Both the position numbers and the translations under genes were made by a program. A DNA stretch of 38,308 bases, from positions 1 to 38,308 of the forward strand of contig JAKFUT010000116.1 in NCBI GenBank assembly GCA_021732565.1. The letters run 5' to 3'. Below, one piece after another: positions 16,979-26,526 of this stretch. The notes below the pieces were generated by a model. That model saw nothing but the letters and a program-made list of their open reading frames with translations. It searched no databases and had not been told where the DNA came from. How positions within the stretch are numbered: position 1 is the stretch's first letter; the number at the start of each line of letters is the position of its first letter. The DNA is from Candidatus Obscuribacterales bacterium (GTDB lineage: Bacteria; Cyanobacteriota; Vampirovibrionia; Obscuribacterales; Obscuribacteraceae).

Positions 16979-17030
16979 TACTTATGAGGGGAGACGCATC
17001 AAGAAGCTGCTGACACAAAGTTTAATGCTG

Positions 17031-17064
17031 CAAGAAGGACGGGAATTTCCCGTCCTTCTTGTTT
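17031..17064 (+). terminator. Strong hairpin terminator after the secreted-protein gene
   Basis: CAAGAAGGACGGGAA (17031-17045) is the exact inverse complement of TTCCCGTCCTTCTTG (17047-17061), a near-perfect 15-bp palindromic arm pair, followed by TTT. It lies 53 bases after the stop. The T run is short, but the stem is long. Confidence 0.85.
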
Positions 17065-17472
17065 CAGTTAGCGGGAGTTTAGAAGTTACATCTAACTTTT
17101 AAAGTCACGCTAGAACGAAGGACTCGCTTTGATTGCGCAAGAGGAGGCACCTACCTCAAGGGTTTGTTGTAAATCGCAAGTTCTTGATGGCTTGCTGCTA
17201 TCACATCGCTGCACTCAAGCAATGATTATGTCTGAAGCGATGTCTCGACGTCGGAAGAAAGATTCGTGCCAATTCCAATTGGGTAAAATACAGGCGAGGA
17301 TCTTCACTTCGCGGTCATCCTCGGAACTTGAGGGACGAGTGTTGCACTGGTGGCGAGTTGAAATAGAGAAAGACCATCGATGCGGTTCCGCGCAAGCTAT
17401 GCGGTGGCAGCGACCTTCGCGGGCTGTCAACGAAAGGCTTCACCGATCCTCACTCTTGGGAGTGAGTGGTTG
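17065..17472. other. Intergenic region before the histidine kinase
   Basis: About 400 bases after the terminator. A frame at 17129-17473 (114 residues) is open but has no recognisable composition or ribosome site, and the kinase frame extends upstream to 17380 without kinase-like sequence. I therefore treat it as leader/promoter DNA. No clear promoter boxes seen. Confidence 0.4.
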
Positions 17473-19287
17473 ATGAACATCCAGCTAAATCTGTCGCAGA
17501 AGATACTGATACTGGTTGCAGTTCCGCTGCTTTTCGAGATCACATTCTTTACTACGCTGGGGATGCTATTAAAAGAAGCCGAACGACAGGCGGCGATAGA
17601 ACAGCATTCAATGAATGTCGTGGCTGAGGTAAACGCTCTCCAGCGCAGTTTTATCAACAACGCGCGTAGCCTTGCAGCATACGCAATTTCGAAGAAAATG
17701 GGTATTCCCGGCCAGCAATTCGGATTTAGCGAGGTGCAAGACGGCTCGCTGGAGCGGCTAAAGCTTCTTACCGCCGGCGATCCGGAACAACGGAATGCGG
17801 TGGCAAAGATCGAAAGTATCTTTAAGAGTGTGGTGGATGTAGTCGCTGAATCTAAAAGAACAATTGATGATGGAATGTATGAAGGCGGGCTGCTCCACGC
17901 CAGACTGCTGCACCAGGAATTGAATTCGGTTGGCGTGGAGTTTCAGCAGGAAACGAGGCAAATTGTAGCGCGGGAGCGTCGCAAGGGACTCCTGCTTCCA
18001 AGAACGTCTGCACAGACCAAGAAAACGGTGAACTATTTCCTGCAATCCGGGCTGGTTTTAAGTATCCTCATAGCCATAGGCCTGACAATGTTCTTCAACC
18101 GCAGCACAACCAGGCGACTGGTGCGCCTGATGGATAACACTATGCGAATGGGTGGTGGTCTGCCACTGAATCCGGTGATTTCCGGATCAGATGAAATTGC
18201 CCGCTTGGACAAATCGTTTCACGAAATGGCAGAAGCGATCGACGCAGCTATGAAAAAGGAGCGCGCCATTATCGAGAACATGCCGGTCGGTGTAGTGATC
18301 ATCGATGACGGAGGAATGATCACCATTGTCAATCCAAAGACAGAGCACCTCTTTGGCTATTCTCCCGAGGACGTAGCAGGCAAGCCATTCTCAAATTTCT
18401 TCGGCGAAGGGTGGAATCCCACTGAGTTCATGAGCCACCTTAAAGAGAAAGCTCTTCAGCGCGTGGTGGAAATGGAAGCGATTAAGAAAACTGGTGATCA
18501 CTTCCCCATTGATCTTTCACTGAGCCAATTTGGCGAAGCTAGCGAGAAGCTCTGGCTGGTCAGTATATCGGACGCAAGTGATCGCCAGGCGATTGAACGG
18601 TTGAAGGGAGAGCTGGTATCTATTGTCTGTCATGACTTGCGCACTCCGCTTACTTCTGTGCAAACCAATATGTGGCTATTGGGTGAAGGTGCTTTCGGTG
18701 ATCTTTCGGGGGAGGCGAAGAGAATTGTCGGCGTCAGTGAACGCGAAGTGGATCGATTGATAAATCTGGTGAAAGACTGGTTGGACATACAGGTAATTGA
18801 AGCAGGAAAGCTAGAACTGCACACGAAAAAGATGTATATGTCTTCCGTTGTGGAGCAGTCTACAGATGCAGTGCAGCCGTTCGCAGAGAAGAGTAACGTC
18901 AAGATTGACGCAACGGACACGGACTATCGAGTAACTGGTGATGCAGAACGACTAACCCAGGTGCTGGTAAATCTTCTCAGTAATGCGGTTCAATATTCTC
19001 CCGGTGGTACAACTGTAAAGGTCATAACCACTGCTGATCAGGGGCTTTGTCGTGTAAACGTGATAGACAGCGGACCCGGGATCCCGCGCGAGAATCAGGA
19101 GATGATCTTTGAACGATATCGGCGAGCCAATGGAGACAGCGGAGGCAATAAACGCGGAGCAGGACTGGGGTTAGCAATCTCAAAAGAGATAATTGAGCGA
19201 CATGGTGGAATGATTGGCGTGACAAGTGAAGAAGGAAAGGGGAGCACCTTCTGGTTTGACATTCCGCTTGTTGATGAAGGACAATAG
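17473..19287 (+). CDS. Membrane sensor histidine kinase with HAMP and PAS domains
   Basis: A 604-residue kinase. The ATG at 17473 is preferred because the next residues lead directly into the first membrane helix (about 8-30), with a GGGAGTGAG ribosome site just before. An extracytoplasmic four-helix-like sensor region (about 31-185) is followed by membrane helix 2 (about 187-209), a HAMP linker (210-265), a PAS domain (about 273-370, IIENMPVGVVIIDDGG), a HisKA helix with H387 in SIVCHDLRTPLTS, and a HATPase domain with N-box LVNLLSNAVQYSPGG (N504), D532 in DSGPGIP and the GAGLGLAIS box. All catalytic boxes look intact. The response regulator follows after 65 bases, so the two form a two-component system. 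The signal is unknown. Confidence 0.95.
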   Translation: MNIQLNLSQKILILVAVPLLFEITFFTTLGMLLKEAERQAAIEQHSMNVVAEVNALQRSFINNARSLAAYAISKKMGIPGQQFGFSEVQDGSLERLKLLTAGDPEQRNAVAKIESIFKSVVDVVAESKRTIDDGMYEGGLLHARLLHQELNSVGVEFQQETRQIVARERRKGLLLPRTSAQTKKTVNYFLQSGLVLSILIAIGLTMFFNRSTTRRLVRLMDNTMRMGGGLPLNPVISGSDEIARLDKSFHEMAEAIDAAMKKERAIIENMPVGVVIIDDGGMITIVNPKTEHLFGYSPEDVAGKPFSNFFGEGWNPTEFMSHLKEKALQRVVEMEAIKKTGDHFPIDLSLSQFGEASEKLWLVSISDASDRQAIERLKGELVSIVCHDLRTPLTSVQTNMWLLGEGAFGDLSGEAKRIVGVSEREVDRLINLVKDWLDIQVIEAGKLELHTKKMYMSSVVEQSTDAVQPFAEKSNVKIDATDTDYRVTGDAERLTQVLVNLLSNAVQYSPGGTTVKVITTADQGLCRVNVIDSGPGIPRENQEMIFERYRRANGDSGGNKRGAGLGLAISKEIIERHGGMIGVTSEEGKGSTFWFDIPLVDEGQ

Positions 19288-19352
19288 CCCGACAATTTGT
19301 AGCGATGAAGATCGCTATAAGATCCGTTTTTTCTTGTGCTGGTGGAAATTAG

Positions 19353-20030
19353 ATGGCAAAGATACTGTGCGTGGAAGATGATCCGGCCCTGCAAGAGTCG
19401 ATAAAGAACTCGTTGTCGTTTCAACATCACAACGTATTTACTTGTTCCGACGGTGCAGAAGCGCTGGAGAAGCTTCTGGTCGAACAATTTGATCTGGTCG
19501 TTCTTGATTGGCAGCTCCCCTCGAAAACGGGGCCTGAAATCTGCAGAGAGTACCGATCTAAAGGTGGTAACGCAATCGTTCTAATGCTAACGGGAAAAGC
19601 ATCCGTAAGCGATAAGGAAAGCGGTTTTGACGCCGGTGCTGACGACTATCTGACGAAGCCATTCAACATTCGAGAATTACTGGCACGGGTCCGTGCCTTG
19701 CTCAGGCGCCCGGCCCAATTGCTCGAATCGAACAAACTTCAAGCCGGCGATCTGATCGTGGAACCCGAACATTATCGCGTAACCAGGCAGGGCAAAGAGA
19801 TCAAGCTGACTCCAAGAGAGTTCGCATTGCTTGAGTTTCTAATACGGAACCCGGGCAAGTCGTTCAGTTCAGAAGCCCTGCTCAGCAGAGTCTGGGGCAC
19901 CGAAACCGAAACCGGCCCGGATGCAGTGCGCCTGGTGATTAAGCGATTAAGAGACAAGGTCGACTCTGAAGAAGGTCCTTCCATTATTCAGTATGTGGCG
20001 GGAGTGGGTTATAGACTCATAGTGCCGTAG
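19353..20030 (+). CDS. OmpR/PhoB-family response regulator
   Basis: A 225-residue protein of normal family length. The receiver domain (about 1-120) has the acidic pair D9-D10, phosphoacceptor D52 in VVLDWQLP, T80 and K102 in TKPF. The winged-helix DNA-binding domain (about 128-225) has the LTPREFALLEFLIRNPGK and VRLVIKRLRDKVD segments typical of OmpR-type regulators and ends in the usual GVGYRL motif. It is the likely partner of the kinase immediately upstream and acts as a cytoplasmic transcription factor. Confidence 0.96.
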   Translation: MAKILCVEDDPALQESIKNSLSFQHHNVFTCSDGAEALEKLLVEQFDLVVLDWQLPSKTGPEICREYRSKGGNAIVLMLTGKASVSDKESGFDAGADDYLTKPFNIRELLARVRALLRRPAQLLESNKLQAGDLIVEPEHYRVTRQGKEIKLTPREFALLEFLIRNPGKSFSSEALLSRVWGTETETGPDAVRLVIKRLRDKVDSEEGPSIIQYVAGVGYRLIVP

Positions 20031-20090
20031 AAGTTCTCGCACTTCGATACGTTGAATAACTTCCGAATTAAGTCGCTTACACAATGCTCA

Positions 20091-20117
20091 AACCTTCCCT
20101 TGTTATTTCGGAAGGTT
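20091..20117. terminator. Possible bidirectional hairpin between convergent genes
   Basis: AACCTTCC (20091-20098) pairs with GGAAGGTT (20110-20117) between the regulator stop and the end of the minus-strand TPR gene. There is no T run on either side, so terminator function is weakly supported. Confidence 0.35.
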
Positions 20118-20191
20118 CCCGAATTCCACTGACAATTGCAGTCGCACTCCAACCCGGGCTGTCCCTCTGCTGACGAGCCTCGTCATGTTGA

Positions 20192-21433
20192 TTATTTACC
20201 CAAAGTCGCTAGTTCCTTGCGCACCACTTGAGCACGTTGGTTGATTTTCGCCGCCTCATCATACCGTTTTCTCACGCGCAAAATAAATGCATAGTTCTCA
20301 AGAAATTTCAGCAGCGGAGGTTCCACCACGCCTATTTGTTGGTATAACGCGAAACTTTCCTTATAACGCAATTCGGCTTTATTGAGCTTTTGATGCGAGA
20401 GAAACTGGTCGCCGAGACAGCCGAGCCAGTATGCATCCACAGGCGAATGGCAATCAATGGTCTTAGCAATGGACACTGCGGCTTCTTCGTTCACCTCATC
20501 GGCTCTGGCAGCAAAGCCGTGGGCCAGCTCCCAGGCAGCTTGGGAGAGAGGGCTGTTGCTCCGGGGCGCCTGTCTCCACTCCTCCAGTGCGCGTTGAGCT
20601 ACCACCAGCGCTTTCTCCAAATGTTTTTGACGGGTCAATAATCTAGTCAGCAGACTAAATCCGCTAATGCGCTCTTCCGGCGATTTAGACAAGGTCATGG
20701 TGGTGGCGATTTCCTCAGCCTGAGGAAAGTTTTTCTGAGCCGCATATGTTTCCACCAGTTGTGTATGGCAATTCATCCCCTCAAATGAGGAAATCTTTTT
20801 CCCTTCCTTCACCAGCGCCAGTGCATGACGCAATATGCTCAGGGACTCATCTAACTTGTGATCCCGCCGGTAGCAATCGCCCAGAAGTATCATTGTAGAA
20901 ACGGGATCAATGACGCGCAGCGGGGCACGATCGAAAATAGTGATGGCACGTAGCAAGGAGGTTTCCGCCTCATTGTATCGCTCCTCCTCCATATAGATCT
21001 GACCGAGTGTACTTAACTTGCTGGCTAAGACTGTTGTTTCAGGGACCTTGTCCGTCAGAGCTACGGCGCGCAACAGGGTCTTCTCGGCGGCTAGAAGCTT
21101 GCGATGATAGAGATACGCCAATCCCAGTTCCTCAAGACTGCTGGAAAGTCGCATGTTCAAGCCGTCACGCTCGGCTACTTTTACAGCCTCTAGAAATTGT
21201 GTTTCCGCTTCCACAAAATCGCCTGCATCGCGTGCGGCACATCCATCCGAAATACACTGCGCCCATGAGGTTTTCACTGCAACGTCGGAGGCCAGCGCCT
21301 CCGAACTCATCTGCACAGGGAGCCAGGGGAAAACTGATGCGGGAATTTGAACAAATACTAGCAGTACGGCAATCCACCCGGTGATTGGGCGCGTTGGCAC
21401 GAAACTATCGGTGTCCGATTTCTTCTGATTCAC
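20192..21433 (-). CDS. TPR protein with N-terminal membrane anchor or signal
   Basis: I chose GTG at 21433 (413 residues) because it is followed by a short polar N-terminus and a hydrophobic segment (about 18-38, GWIAVLLVFVQIPASVFPWL). The frame is open to GTG 21538, but that would overlap the upstream gene by 46 bases and add an unusual tail. From about residue 60 there are repeated TPR helices of the large-residue type (AGDFVEAETQFLEAVKVAE, LLAAEKTLLRAVALTDKV, YNEAETSLLRAITIFDRA), and the protein ends in another pair near 365-395. TPRs mediate protein contacts. The upstream gene on the same strand may be its partner. Confidence 0.8.
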   Translation of the reverse strand: MNQKKSDTDSFVPTRPITGWIAVLLVFVQIPASVFPWLPVQMSSEALASDVAVKTSWAQCISDGCAARDAGDFVEAETQFLEAVKVAERDGLNMRLSSSLEELGLAYLYHRKLLAAEKTLLRAVALTDKVPETTVLASKLSTLGQIYMEEERYNEAETSLLRAITIFDRAPLRVIDPVSTMILLGDCYRRDHKLDESLSILRHALALVKEGKKISSFEGMNCHTQLVETYAAQKNFPQAEEIATTMTLSKSPEERISGFSLLTRLLTRQKHLEKALVVAQRALEEWRQAPRSNSPLSQAAWELAHGFAARADEVNEEAAVSIAKTIDCHSPVDAYWLGCLGDQFLSHQKLNKAELRYKESFALYQQIGVVEPPLLKFLENYAFILRVRKRYDEAAKINQRAQVVRKELATLGK

Positions 21434-21492
21434 GCTGATGACGATGTCCTGCTGTGAATGACGACTGGAGCAATTGGAGAACTCCAAAAAGA

Positions 21493-22080
21493 TCAGCCTG
21501 ATCCCAGTTCCAATGGAGGAAGGGTCTCGCCCTGGCACAGAGAAATTTCATCCTTCTTCTGGAGCAATTTCTTGAAGGAATCGATCAATTGGTCGGCACT
21601 CTTGCGCATCTCTTGTTCCTTCTGGAGCAAGTCTTTCGCGCATTCTGTTGAGTTCGACTCGCTCGGCGCGGCTAGGATTGACGCATCGGTAAAGCGCTCA
21701 GGAGATGTTCCAGCAAGGACCTGCACAGCGTTCTTCCCGTCGGGCAATCCTGTTACTTTCAAAGACGTTATCCCGTTGGCCTCAAGCTCAACTGAAGGTA
21801 GAGTCTTCGCATTGTGGTCCGGGCTCAACTGTTCCAGAGAAGGTGTCGCTACCTGCTTGCTTTCGCGAGGAGTAATTAAGGACTCGCCTTCGTTGGCCAA
21901 CTCGACTGGCGGGAGGGGGCAACGTTTCTTTCGTTCCACGGCCTCTTCCATCAGTTTTTTGACATAATCACCCGCAACAGGAGTTTCGCCGTCCGCTTGC
22001 TGTTCTGAGACCGATGGTTGTGCCTCGTGGACCGTAAGTTTGGACAACAGTTGATTTAAGCTCGGTTGAGTATCACTCAT
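21493..22080 (-). CDS. Hypothetical protein with repeated LPPVEL motif
   Basis: A 195-residue hydrophilic protein with ATG at 22080 and a GGAG site 11 bases upstream. It has three related motifs, LPPVELANEG (about 57), LPSVELEANG (about 94) and LPPLELGSG at the extreme C-terminus, and a Glu/Lys/Gln-rich helix (about 148-182) that could form a coiled coil. No signal peptide or membrane segment. Its stop lies 59 bases before the preferred start of the TPR gene, so they probably share an operon. I do not recognise the family. Confidence 0.65.
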   Translation of the reverse strand: MSDTQPSLNQLLSKLTVHEAQPSVSEQQADGETPVAGDYVKKLMEEAVERKKRCPLPPVELANEGESLITPRESKQVATPSLEQLSPDHNAKTLPSVELEANGITSLKVTGLPDGKNAVQVLAGTSPERFTDASILAAPSESNSTECAKDLLQKEQEMRKSADQLIDSFKKLLQKKDEISLCQGETLPPLELGSG

Positions 22081-22286
22081 TACTTGTACAACTCCAACCC
22101 TTCATGTGGTCATGTTATTAATCGAACTTGAAATTCTTTTGAATTTGCGACCGTTAATTTAGCCAGTATTGAGTTGCGCGGATCAAGTGTGCCGAAAAGA
22201 TAAGGGGCTAGAAGCCATGAGCTGGCAGTATACACGATCTCTCCACCACTGCTGCCTGATTGATCAAAAAGATTGAGGACAATGCC

Positions 22287-22493
22287 ATGGCGAGTTCGGA
22301 ATTGCGGGTTGCTTGTTCAACTCCTACCGCGACTCAGATCGGCTCGGTGTCTTTTGCTCCTTATGCAAATGTCACGAAGGTCGATTCCGAACCACCGATC
22401 TCTATCTGGAGGGAGAATGACCGTCAGCCTGTCGTTTCAATGATAAGAGCTGGTGCAAGGGATGCGAATCGTTGCGCGGAATCGCGGTTGTGA
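22287..22493 (+). CDS. Possible small protein of 68 residues
   Basis: ATG at 22287 has a GAGGA box 9 bases upstream. The frame is open further to 22260, but that start lacks a ribosome site. The product (MASSELRVACSTPTATQIGS onwards) has no recognisable motif. It lies between a divergent gene and the LysM gene, where a promoter would also be expected. Kept only because of the ribosome site. Confidence 0.3.
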   Translation: MASSELRVACSTPTATQIGSVSFAPYANVTKVDSEPPISIWRENDRQPVVSMIRAGARDANRCAESRL

Positions 22494-22574
22494 GACGCTC
22501 ACTCGCGTTAATATTTAGAACTGTGCCGCATTTTGCTATGAAACACAAATTGAGGAGCGATTTCATAAGATAAT

Positions 22575-23819
22575 GTGTCGTTCTTTGCGGATTCCCAAAT
22601 GGTTAATCTCGTCATGAATCAGGAAATTGCATTAACTTCAGAAATGAGCCTCGGTTCCGGAAGGAGCATTCAACCACCAGATGGATGGTTAAAAGAGGGC
22701 TGGATTACACAAAGCGAACTCTGGCTTGAACCGAAGAGTCGACTCAGATGGTGCCCGCCGGCAACCCAAACAGTTTCACTGCATTGGTCACTGAGTGCTA
22801 CACCGTTGCCGGCAGAAGTTATGAAACATCTTCTAGAGTCGGTTGCTCGTCCGCCAGGTTGGCTGTCTGTCGATCTGCTTCTTCCTTTGAGTCCGGCGCT
22901 CATTCGAATCCCTGTTCGTGGTATCACCCGTGCCACCATTGTGGCATACCCGGACGCGGTACGGATGCTCGGTGTTGAATATGTTATGCAAACCGAAAGT
23001 AAGGTTGGACTTGTTTTCTATGCACCGACGGAATCTTCAGATCAAGGCGAATTTGAAATACTTGCCTATGAAGGAAAGGAGCCGGACTATAGTACCTTTT
23101 GGCAGGCGGCTCGCTCGGCACTTGAATCGTTCAGAATCGATCGCTCTGCACCTAAACCAAGTGCGGGTGCGACACAAGAGTTGCCGGACGCCATGCCGTC
23201 GGCAATAGATAAACCTTTGGTAGCCGCAATGAATGGCCAGGGGCTCTTGCTGATTCCAGAATCCGGCGGAGTAGACCAAGCCGCATCAACACCGGAAGCG
23301 CCTTCTCTTCCTGCCCCGACTTGCGCCGCCGACGTTCCCGGGACAACGGAAATTGAGTCGCTGGCTGATCCCGGCGATCAATCCTTACCGAACTTGATAC
23401 AGCCAGAATCAACCACTGGCAAATCTGTACTGCCGCCGGTGTCTGAATCAAAGCAGAGTCAGTCAATAACAAACCAACATGGTGTGGTCGGTGAGACTTC
23501 GCTCAGTCGTGCAAAGACTCCAGAAGAGATCAAACTTATAAGAAGCACGCAACTAAGGTCCACTGATGCACACTCTACGAATTCTTCTTCTAAGCCCCGT
23601 CGGAGGACTGCCGAGTTGTCGCGACTCGGAACAGTCGTGCATATTCTTCAGCCTGGCGAAACGATTAAGCGACTGGTTAACGATCGCTGGCCGGATCTTG
23701 ATGAAGAATCAAAGGAAATTAAACGCAGAGAAATAAGCGCTCTCAACCGCATTCATAAAAACCCGATCGAGACCTGGAATTTGCAGCCGGGAATGCGAAT
23801 TCTGTTGCCGGCAGAATGA
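22575..23819 (+). CDS. LysM-domain protein of unknown function
   Basis: A 414-residue protein from GTG 22575; ATG codons at 22599 and 22614 are alternatives. A GAGGAG box at 22552-22557 is 17 bases before the GTG, so the start is uncertain. The N-terminal half (about 30-185) looks globular. A disordered Pro/Ser/Glu-rich linker (about 195-345) leads to a C-terminal LysM-like domain (about 352-414) with VVHILQPGETIKRLVNDRWP and a closing WNLQPGMRILLP. No signal peptide. The layout (globular part, linker, LysM) recalls tail or baseplate adaptor proteins, but nothing else in the neighbourhood supports that. Confidence 0.7.
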   Translation: MSFFADSQMVNLVMNQEIALTSEMSLGSGRSIQPPDGWLKEGWITQSELWLEPKSRLRWCPPATQTVSLHWSLSATPLPAEVMKHLLESVARPPGWLSVDLLLPLSPALIRIPVRGITRATIVAYPDAVRMLGVEYVMQTESKVGLVFYAPTESSDQGEFEILAYEGKEPDYSTFWQAARSALESFRIDRSAPKPSAGATQELPDAMPSAIDKPLVAAMNGQGLLLIPESGGVDQAASTPEAPSLPAPTCAADVPGTTEIESLADPGDQSLPNLIQPESTTGKSVLPPVSESKQSQSITNQHGVVGETSLSRAKTPEEIKLIRSTQLRSTDAHSTNSSSKPRRRTAELSRLGTVVHILQPGETIKRLVNDRWPDLDEESKEIKRREISALNRIHKNPIETWNLQPGMRILLPAE

Positions 23820-23928
23820 CAAAGTTCGCAAGAGGAGAATATTCTAGCTAATTTATTCATTTGCGCTGTAGAACAAAGGTTGTCTCGCCCGAAACAACTA
23901 TCACTATCATTGAGCCGGAGACGAAAAA

Positions 23929-26526
23929 ATGGCGCAAGCTGATGAAGCCGAGAAAAGCATAGAAAAATCGTCCGAGGACAAAAATAATTCGTGTGACAAT
24001 GCTGCTGTTGAGGCTAACGCGGGAAAATCCGACCTCGTAGATGCTCAAAAGTCTTACATCGATTACCTGAAGGCTGGTGGTATTAGCGGCATCACAGGTG
24101 AGTTCGGCAAACCGGACTTCTTTGATTGGACTGATGGCGCCTCAACCGACAAGACTCATTCGGCATTGGGAGATGTGCAACCACAAGATGTTCATCGTGT
24201 AGGCGGCGACAAAACAGATGTGCCATTGGCAGATGTGCAACCACAAGATGTTCATCGTGTAGGCGGCGACAAAACAGATGTGCCATTGGCAGATGTGCAA
24301 CCGCAAGATGTTCATCGTGTAAGCGGCGACAAAACAGATGTGCCGTCGGGAGATGTGCAACCGCAAGATGTTCATCGTGTAAGCGGCGACAAAACAGATG
24401 TGCCGTCGGGAGATGTGCAACCGCAAGATGTTCATAGTGTAAGCGGCGACAAAACAGATGTGCCATCGGGAGATGCGCAACCTCAGGATGTCAAAGCGAA
24501 GGGCGACGTCAATCAACCGCAGGCTGAAAATTCTCCTGAAGCGAAAGACCAGATGGGGCTTGTAGGAGACCGTTCGCATGACTCAGGCGTTGGATCGCCT
24601 TCTAAGCCAGAAGTAAATACGGATGATCAAGGTCGTTTAACTGATTACAAATTACCCGATGGTACTAAGTATGGAATTCAGTACGGTGCCGATGGAGATC
24701 CATCTCAAATAACTGTCACGGAGGAAAACTCCCAGCCAATAACTTTCGTCAAGGATAAAGAAGGCAATTGGAGTAATCCCAAGAATCCCGAACAAGTCTT
24801 GTCATTTGTCTCTAAAGACGACCAAGGGCACGTTAAGCTACGCAGCCTTGATGACGAGGTGACGATTGGAAAAGACGGTAGTTACAAGGCGACTAAATGG
24901 AAGAGCGGTGAAACCGTCGCTGAGATTGACAAAGACGGAACCAGTCACAAGTTTGATCAAGTTAACCATACAGAGACGGTAACCAAAGCCGATTCGCACG
25001 TTTCGGAAGTGAAATCAACCGTAGATGGCACCGTAAAGGGGTATGAGCTACGTGACGATCAGAACCATGTAACGAAGATAGAGAAGAATGATGATGGTAC
25101 TGCGACTGTCACCAAGGGTGATCGAAAAGAAACATTTGCGAAAGTGGAGCAAGACCCCTCCGGTGAGTTGAAACTTACAGCGAAAGATAACTCCACGGTG
25201 GACATAAGTAAGGACGGCACTCAGATACGTCGAGACAAGAACGGTCATGTCACCGAAGTGACCAATTCTGACGCTGAAACTACTCGGTTTGCACGGACGC
25301 CGGATGGAAAAGTTTCGGGAGTCACCGTGAGTGATGCTCAAGATCACGTCGTTGAGCGAAAAGCTGGTGGCATTGAGATCAATGATAAAGATGGAAGTTA
25401 TACAGTTGAGCGCGACAAGGACCACAAGGTAGAACGCAAGGCCGACGGCACGGAGAGGCTGTTGGACAAGAGTGGGAATCCGGTTGAATCTGATTCCGAC
25501 AAACTATTGGGCAAGTTCAAGAACTACACTCCTGAACAGGTACAACAGCTGAAACAAGATCTTGCAGACATAGACAAACTGCCGGAAGCGCAACGAAAAA
25601 AAGTCTACGAAAGCCTCGACAAAATCGCTAGAAATGATGAACATCCCGATGCCAAAATTCACCTGACGGGACAACAGTCACGCGAACTTGTGGCCTCGCT
25701 AGCTCACCAAATTGCGCATCCCGAGTCTATTCAACAGGGCGACAAAATGACTTGTGCTTGTGCCAATATGGAACAGACTATGGCTCACAACCATCCGGAA
25801 GTTTACGCCGATATGGTGTCAAAGCTTGCTACCGATGGCGAATACACTACTGCGGAAAGCAAACCGGGAGCGAAAGACGGTGTAACCATTCATGCACAGA
25901 CTGCTGGTGAACATGAACTGGCAGGCAAGACTGATGCTTATGGACAGCGCAGCTATAGCAGCGAACTATTCCAAAACGGAGTGGCTCAGCTCGGAATGAA
26001 AGATGGTGAGCAATACAAGTCATATGCGCCAGGGTCGCCCGAACTCGACAAGGTGCCTCCAAATATGCCGGCTTCACGAGATACGGGAGAGCGAATCGTC
26101 GATAAGAACGGCGACGTAAAGGAATTCAAAGGATTCAACTCGCAGGAGCAGGCCGATATCCTAAATCGTCTCGCTCCTCAGGACAAATTCAAGGAAACAC
26201 CACCCATTAAGACACCGGCTGAACTTGAAAGGGCCTTCCAAACCAATGGACAACCACCGCTCAATGTCGGTATACATCTTGGTCCTGAATCAAGTTTCGC
26301 TGAAATCCCCGGTAGCTCAGGCGCGGCTGGTAGCGGTTATCACGCGGTCAACGTGACGAAAATTGCCACAGGACCTGACGGCAAACGATACGTATACTAT
26401 GAGAACCCGGCTGGAGGAGCGGACCATAGCTACCCCAATGGAACCGGTGTTCCTGTTGACGATTTCGTCAAGGCAATGAAGGGCGGCAAAGATAAAATGC
26501 GAGCGGTCGTTCGGCAGGGTCGATAA
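23929..26526 (+). CDS. YD-like repeat protein with putative C-terminal cysteine peptidase domain
   Basis: An 865-residue acidic, hydrophilic protein with no signal peptide; a GGAG site lies 8 bases before ATG. Residues 82-185 are five and a half copies of a 20-residue repeat (DVQPQDVHRVGGDKTDVPLA). Residues 225-520 carry irregular YD/RHS-like beta units (GTKYGIQYGADGDPSQITV, DGTVKGYELRDDQNHVTKIE, KNDDGTATVTKGDRKETF). A helical stretch (about 530-590) leads to a C-terminal domain (about 595-865) with C609/C611 in MTCACANMEQTMA, H805 in GYHAVNVTKI and N826 in YYENPAGG. The order Cys, His, Asn matches papain-like peptidases, and Cys-His-Asn/Asp C-terminal domains are common in RHS-type effectors. 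Peptidase activity is an inference from residue order only; no immunity or secretion gene is adjacent. Confidence 0.7.
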   Translation: MAQADEAEKSIEKSSEDKNNSCDNAAVEANAGKSDLVDAQKSYIDYLKAGGISGITGEFGKPDFFDWTDGASTDKTHSALGDVQPQDVHRVGGDKTDVPLADVQPQDVHRVGGDKTDVPLADVQPQDVHRVSGDKTDVPSGDVQPQDVHRVSGDKTDVPSGDVQPQDVHSVSGDKTDVPSGDAQPQDVKAKGDVNQPQAENSPEAKDQMGLVGDRSHDSGVGSPSKPEVNTDDQGRLTDYKLPDGTKYGIQYGADGDPSQITVTEENSQPITFVKDKEGNWSNPKNPEQVLSFVSKDDQGHVKLRSLDDEVTIGKDGSYKATKWKSGETVAEIDKDGTSHKFDQVNHTETVTKADSHVSEVKSTVDGTVKGYELRDDQNHVTKIEKNDDGTATVTKGDRKETFAKVEQDPSGELKLTAKDNSTVDISKDGTQIRRDKNGHVTEVTNSDAETTRFARTPDGKVSGVTVSDAQDHVVERKAGGIEINDKDGSYTVERDKDHKVERKADGTERLLDKSGNPVESDSDKLLGKFKNYTPEQVQQLKQDLADIDKLPEAQRKKVYESLDKIARNDEHPDAKIHLTGQQSRELVASLAHQIAHPESIQQGDKMTCACANMEQTMAHNHPEVYADMVSKLATDGEYTTAESKPGAKDGVTIHAQTAGEHELAGKTDAYGQRSYSSELFQNGVAQLGMKDGEQYKSYAPGSPELDKVPPNMPASRDTGERIVDKNGDVKEFKGFNSQEQADILNRLAPQDKFKETPPIKTPAELERAFQTNGQPPLNVGIHLGPESSFAEIPGSSGAAGSGYHAVNVTKIATGPDGKRYVYYENPAGGADHSYPNGTGVPVDDFVKAMKGGKDKMRAVVRQGR
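24172..24507 (+). repeat. 60-bp tandem repeats, five full copies plus a partial
   Basis: Units begin at 24172, 24232, 24292, 24352 and 24412, with a degraded partial copy from 24472. Units 1 and 2 are identical, units 3 and 4 are identical, and unit 5 differs from unit 4 by two bases. The repeat keeps the reading frame (20 residues per unit). The pairwise identity pattern indicates recent duplication, and the copy number may vary between strains. Confidence 0.97.

Noticed and set aside
17129-17473. 114-residue frame just before the histidine kinase
   Set aside because: No ribosome site, no recognisable motif and composition unlike neighbouring genes; its overlap with the kinase start is probably chance.
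24172-24507. Repeat array considered as CRISPR
   Set aside because: Units are directly adjacent with no spacers and are in frame with a coding sequence.
24092-24579. Minus-strand frames over the 60-bp repeats that look like repeated His/Leu proteins
   Set aside because: They are antisense readings of the in-frame repeats of the real plus-strand gene and have no ribosome site.
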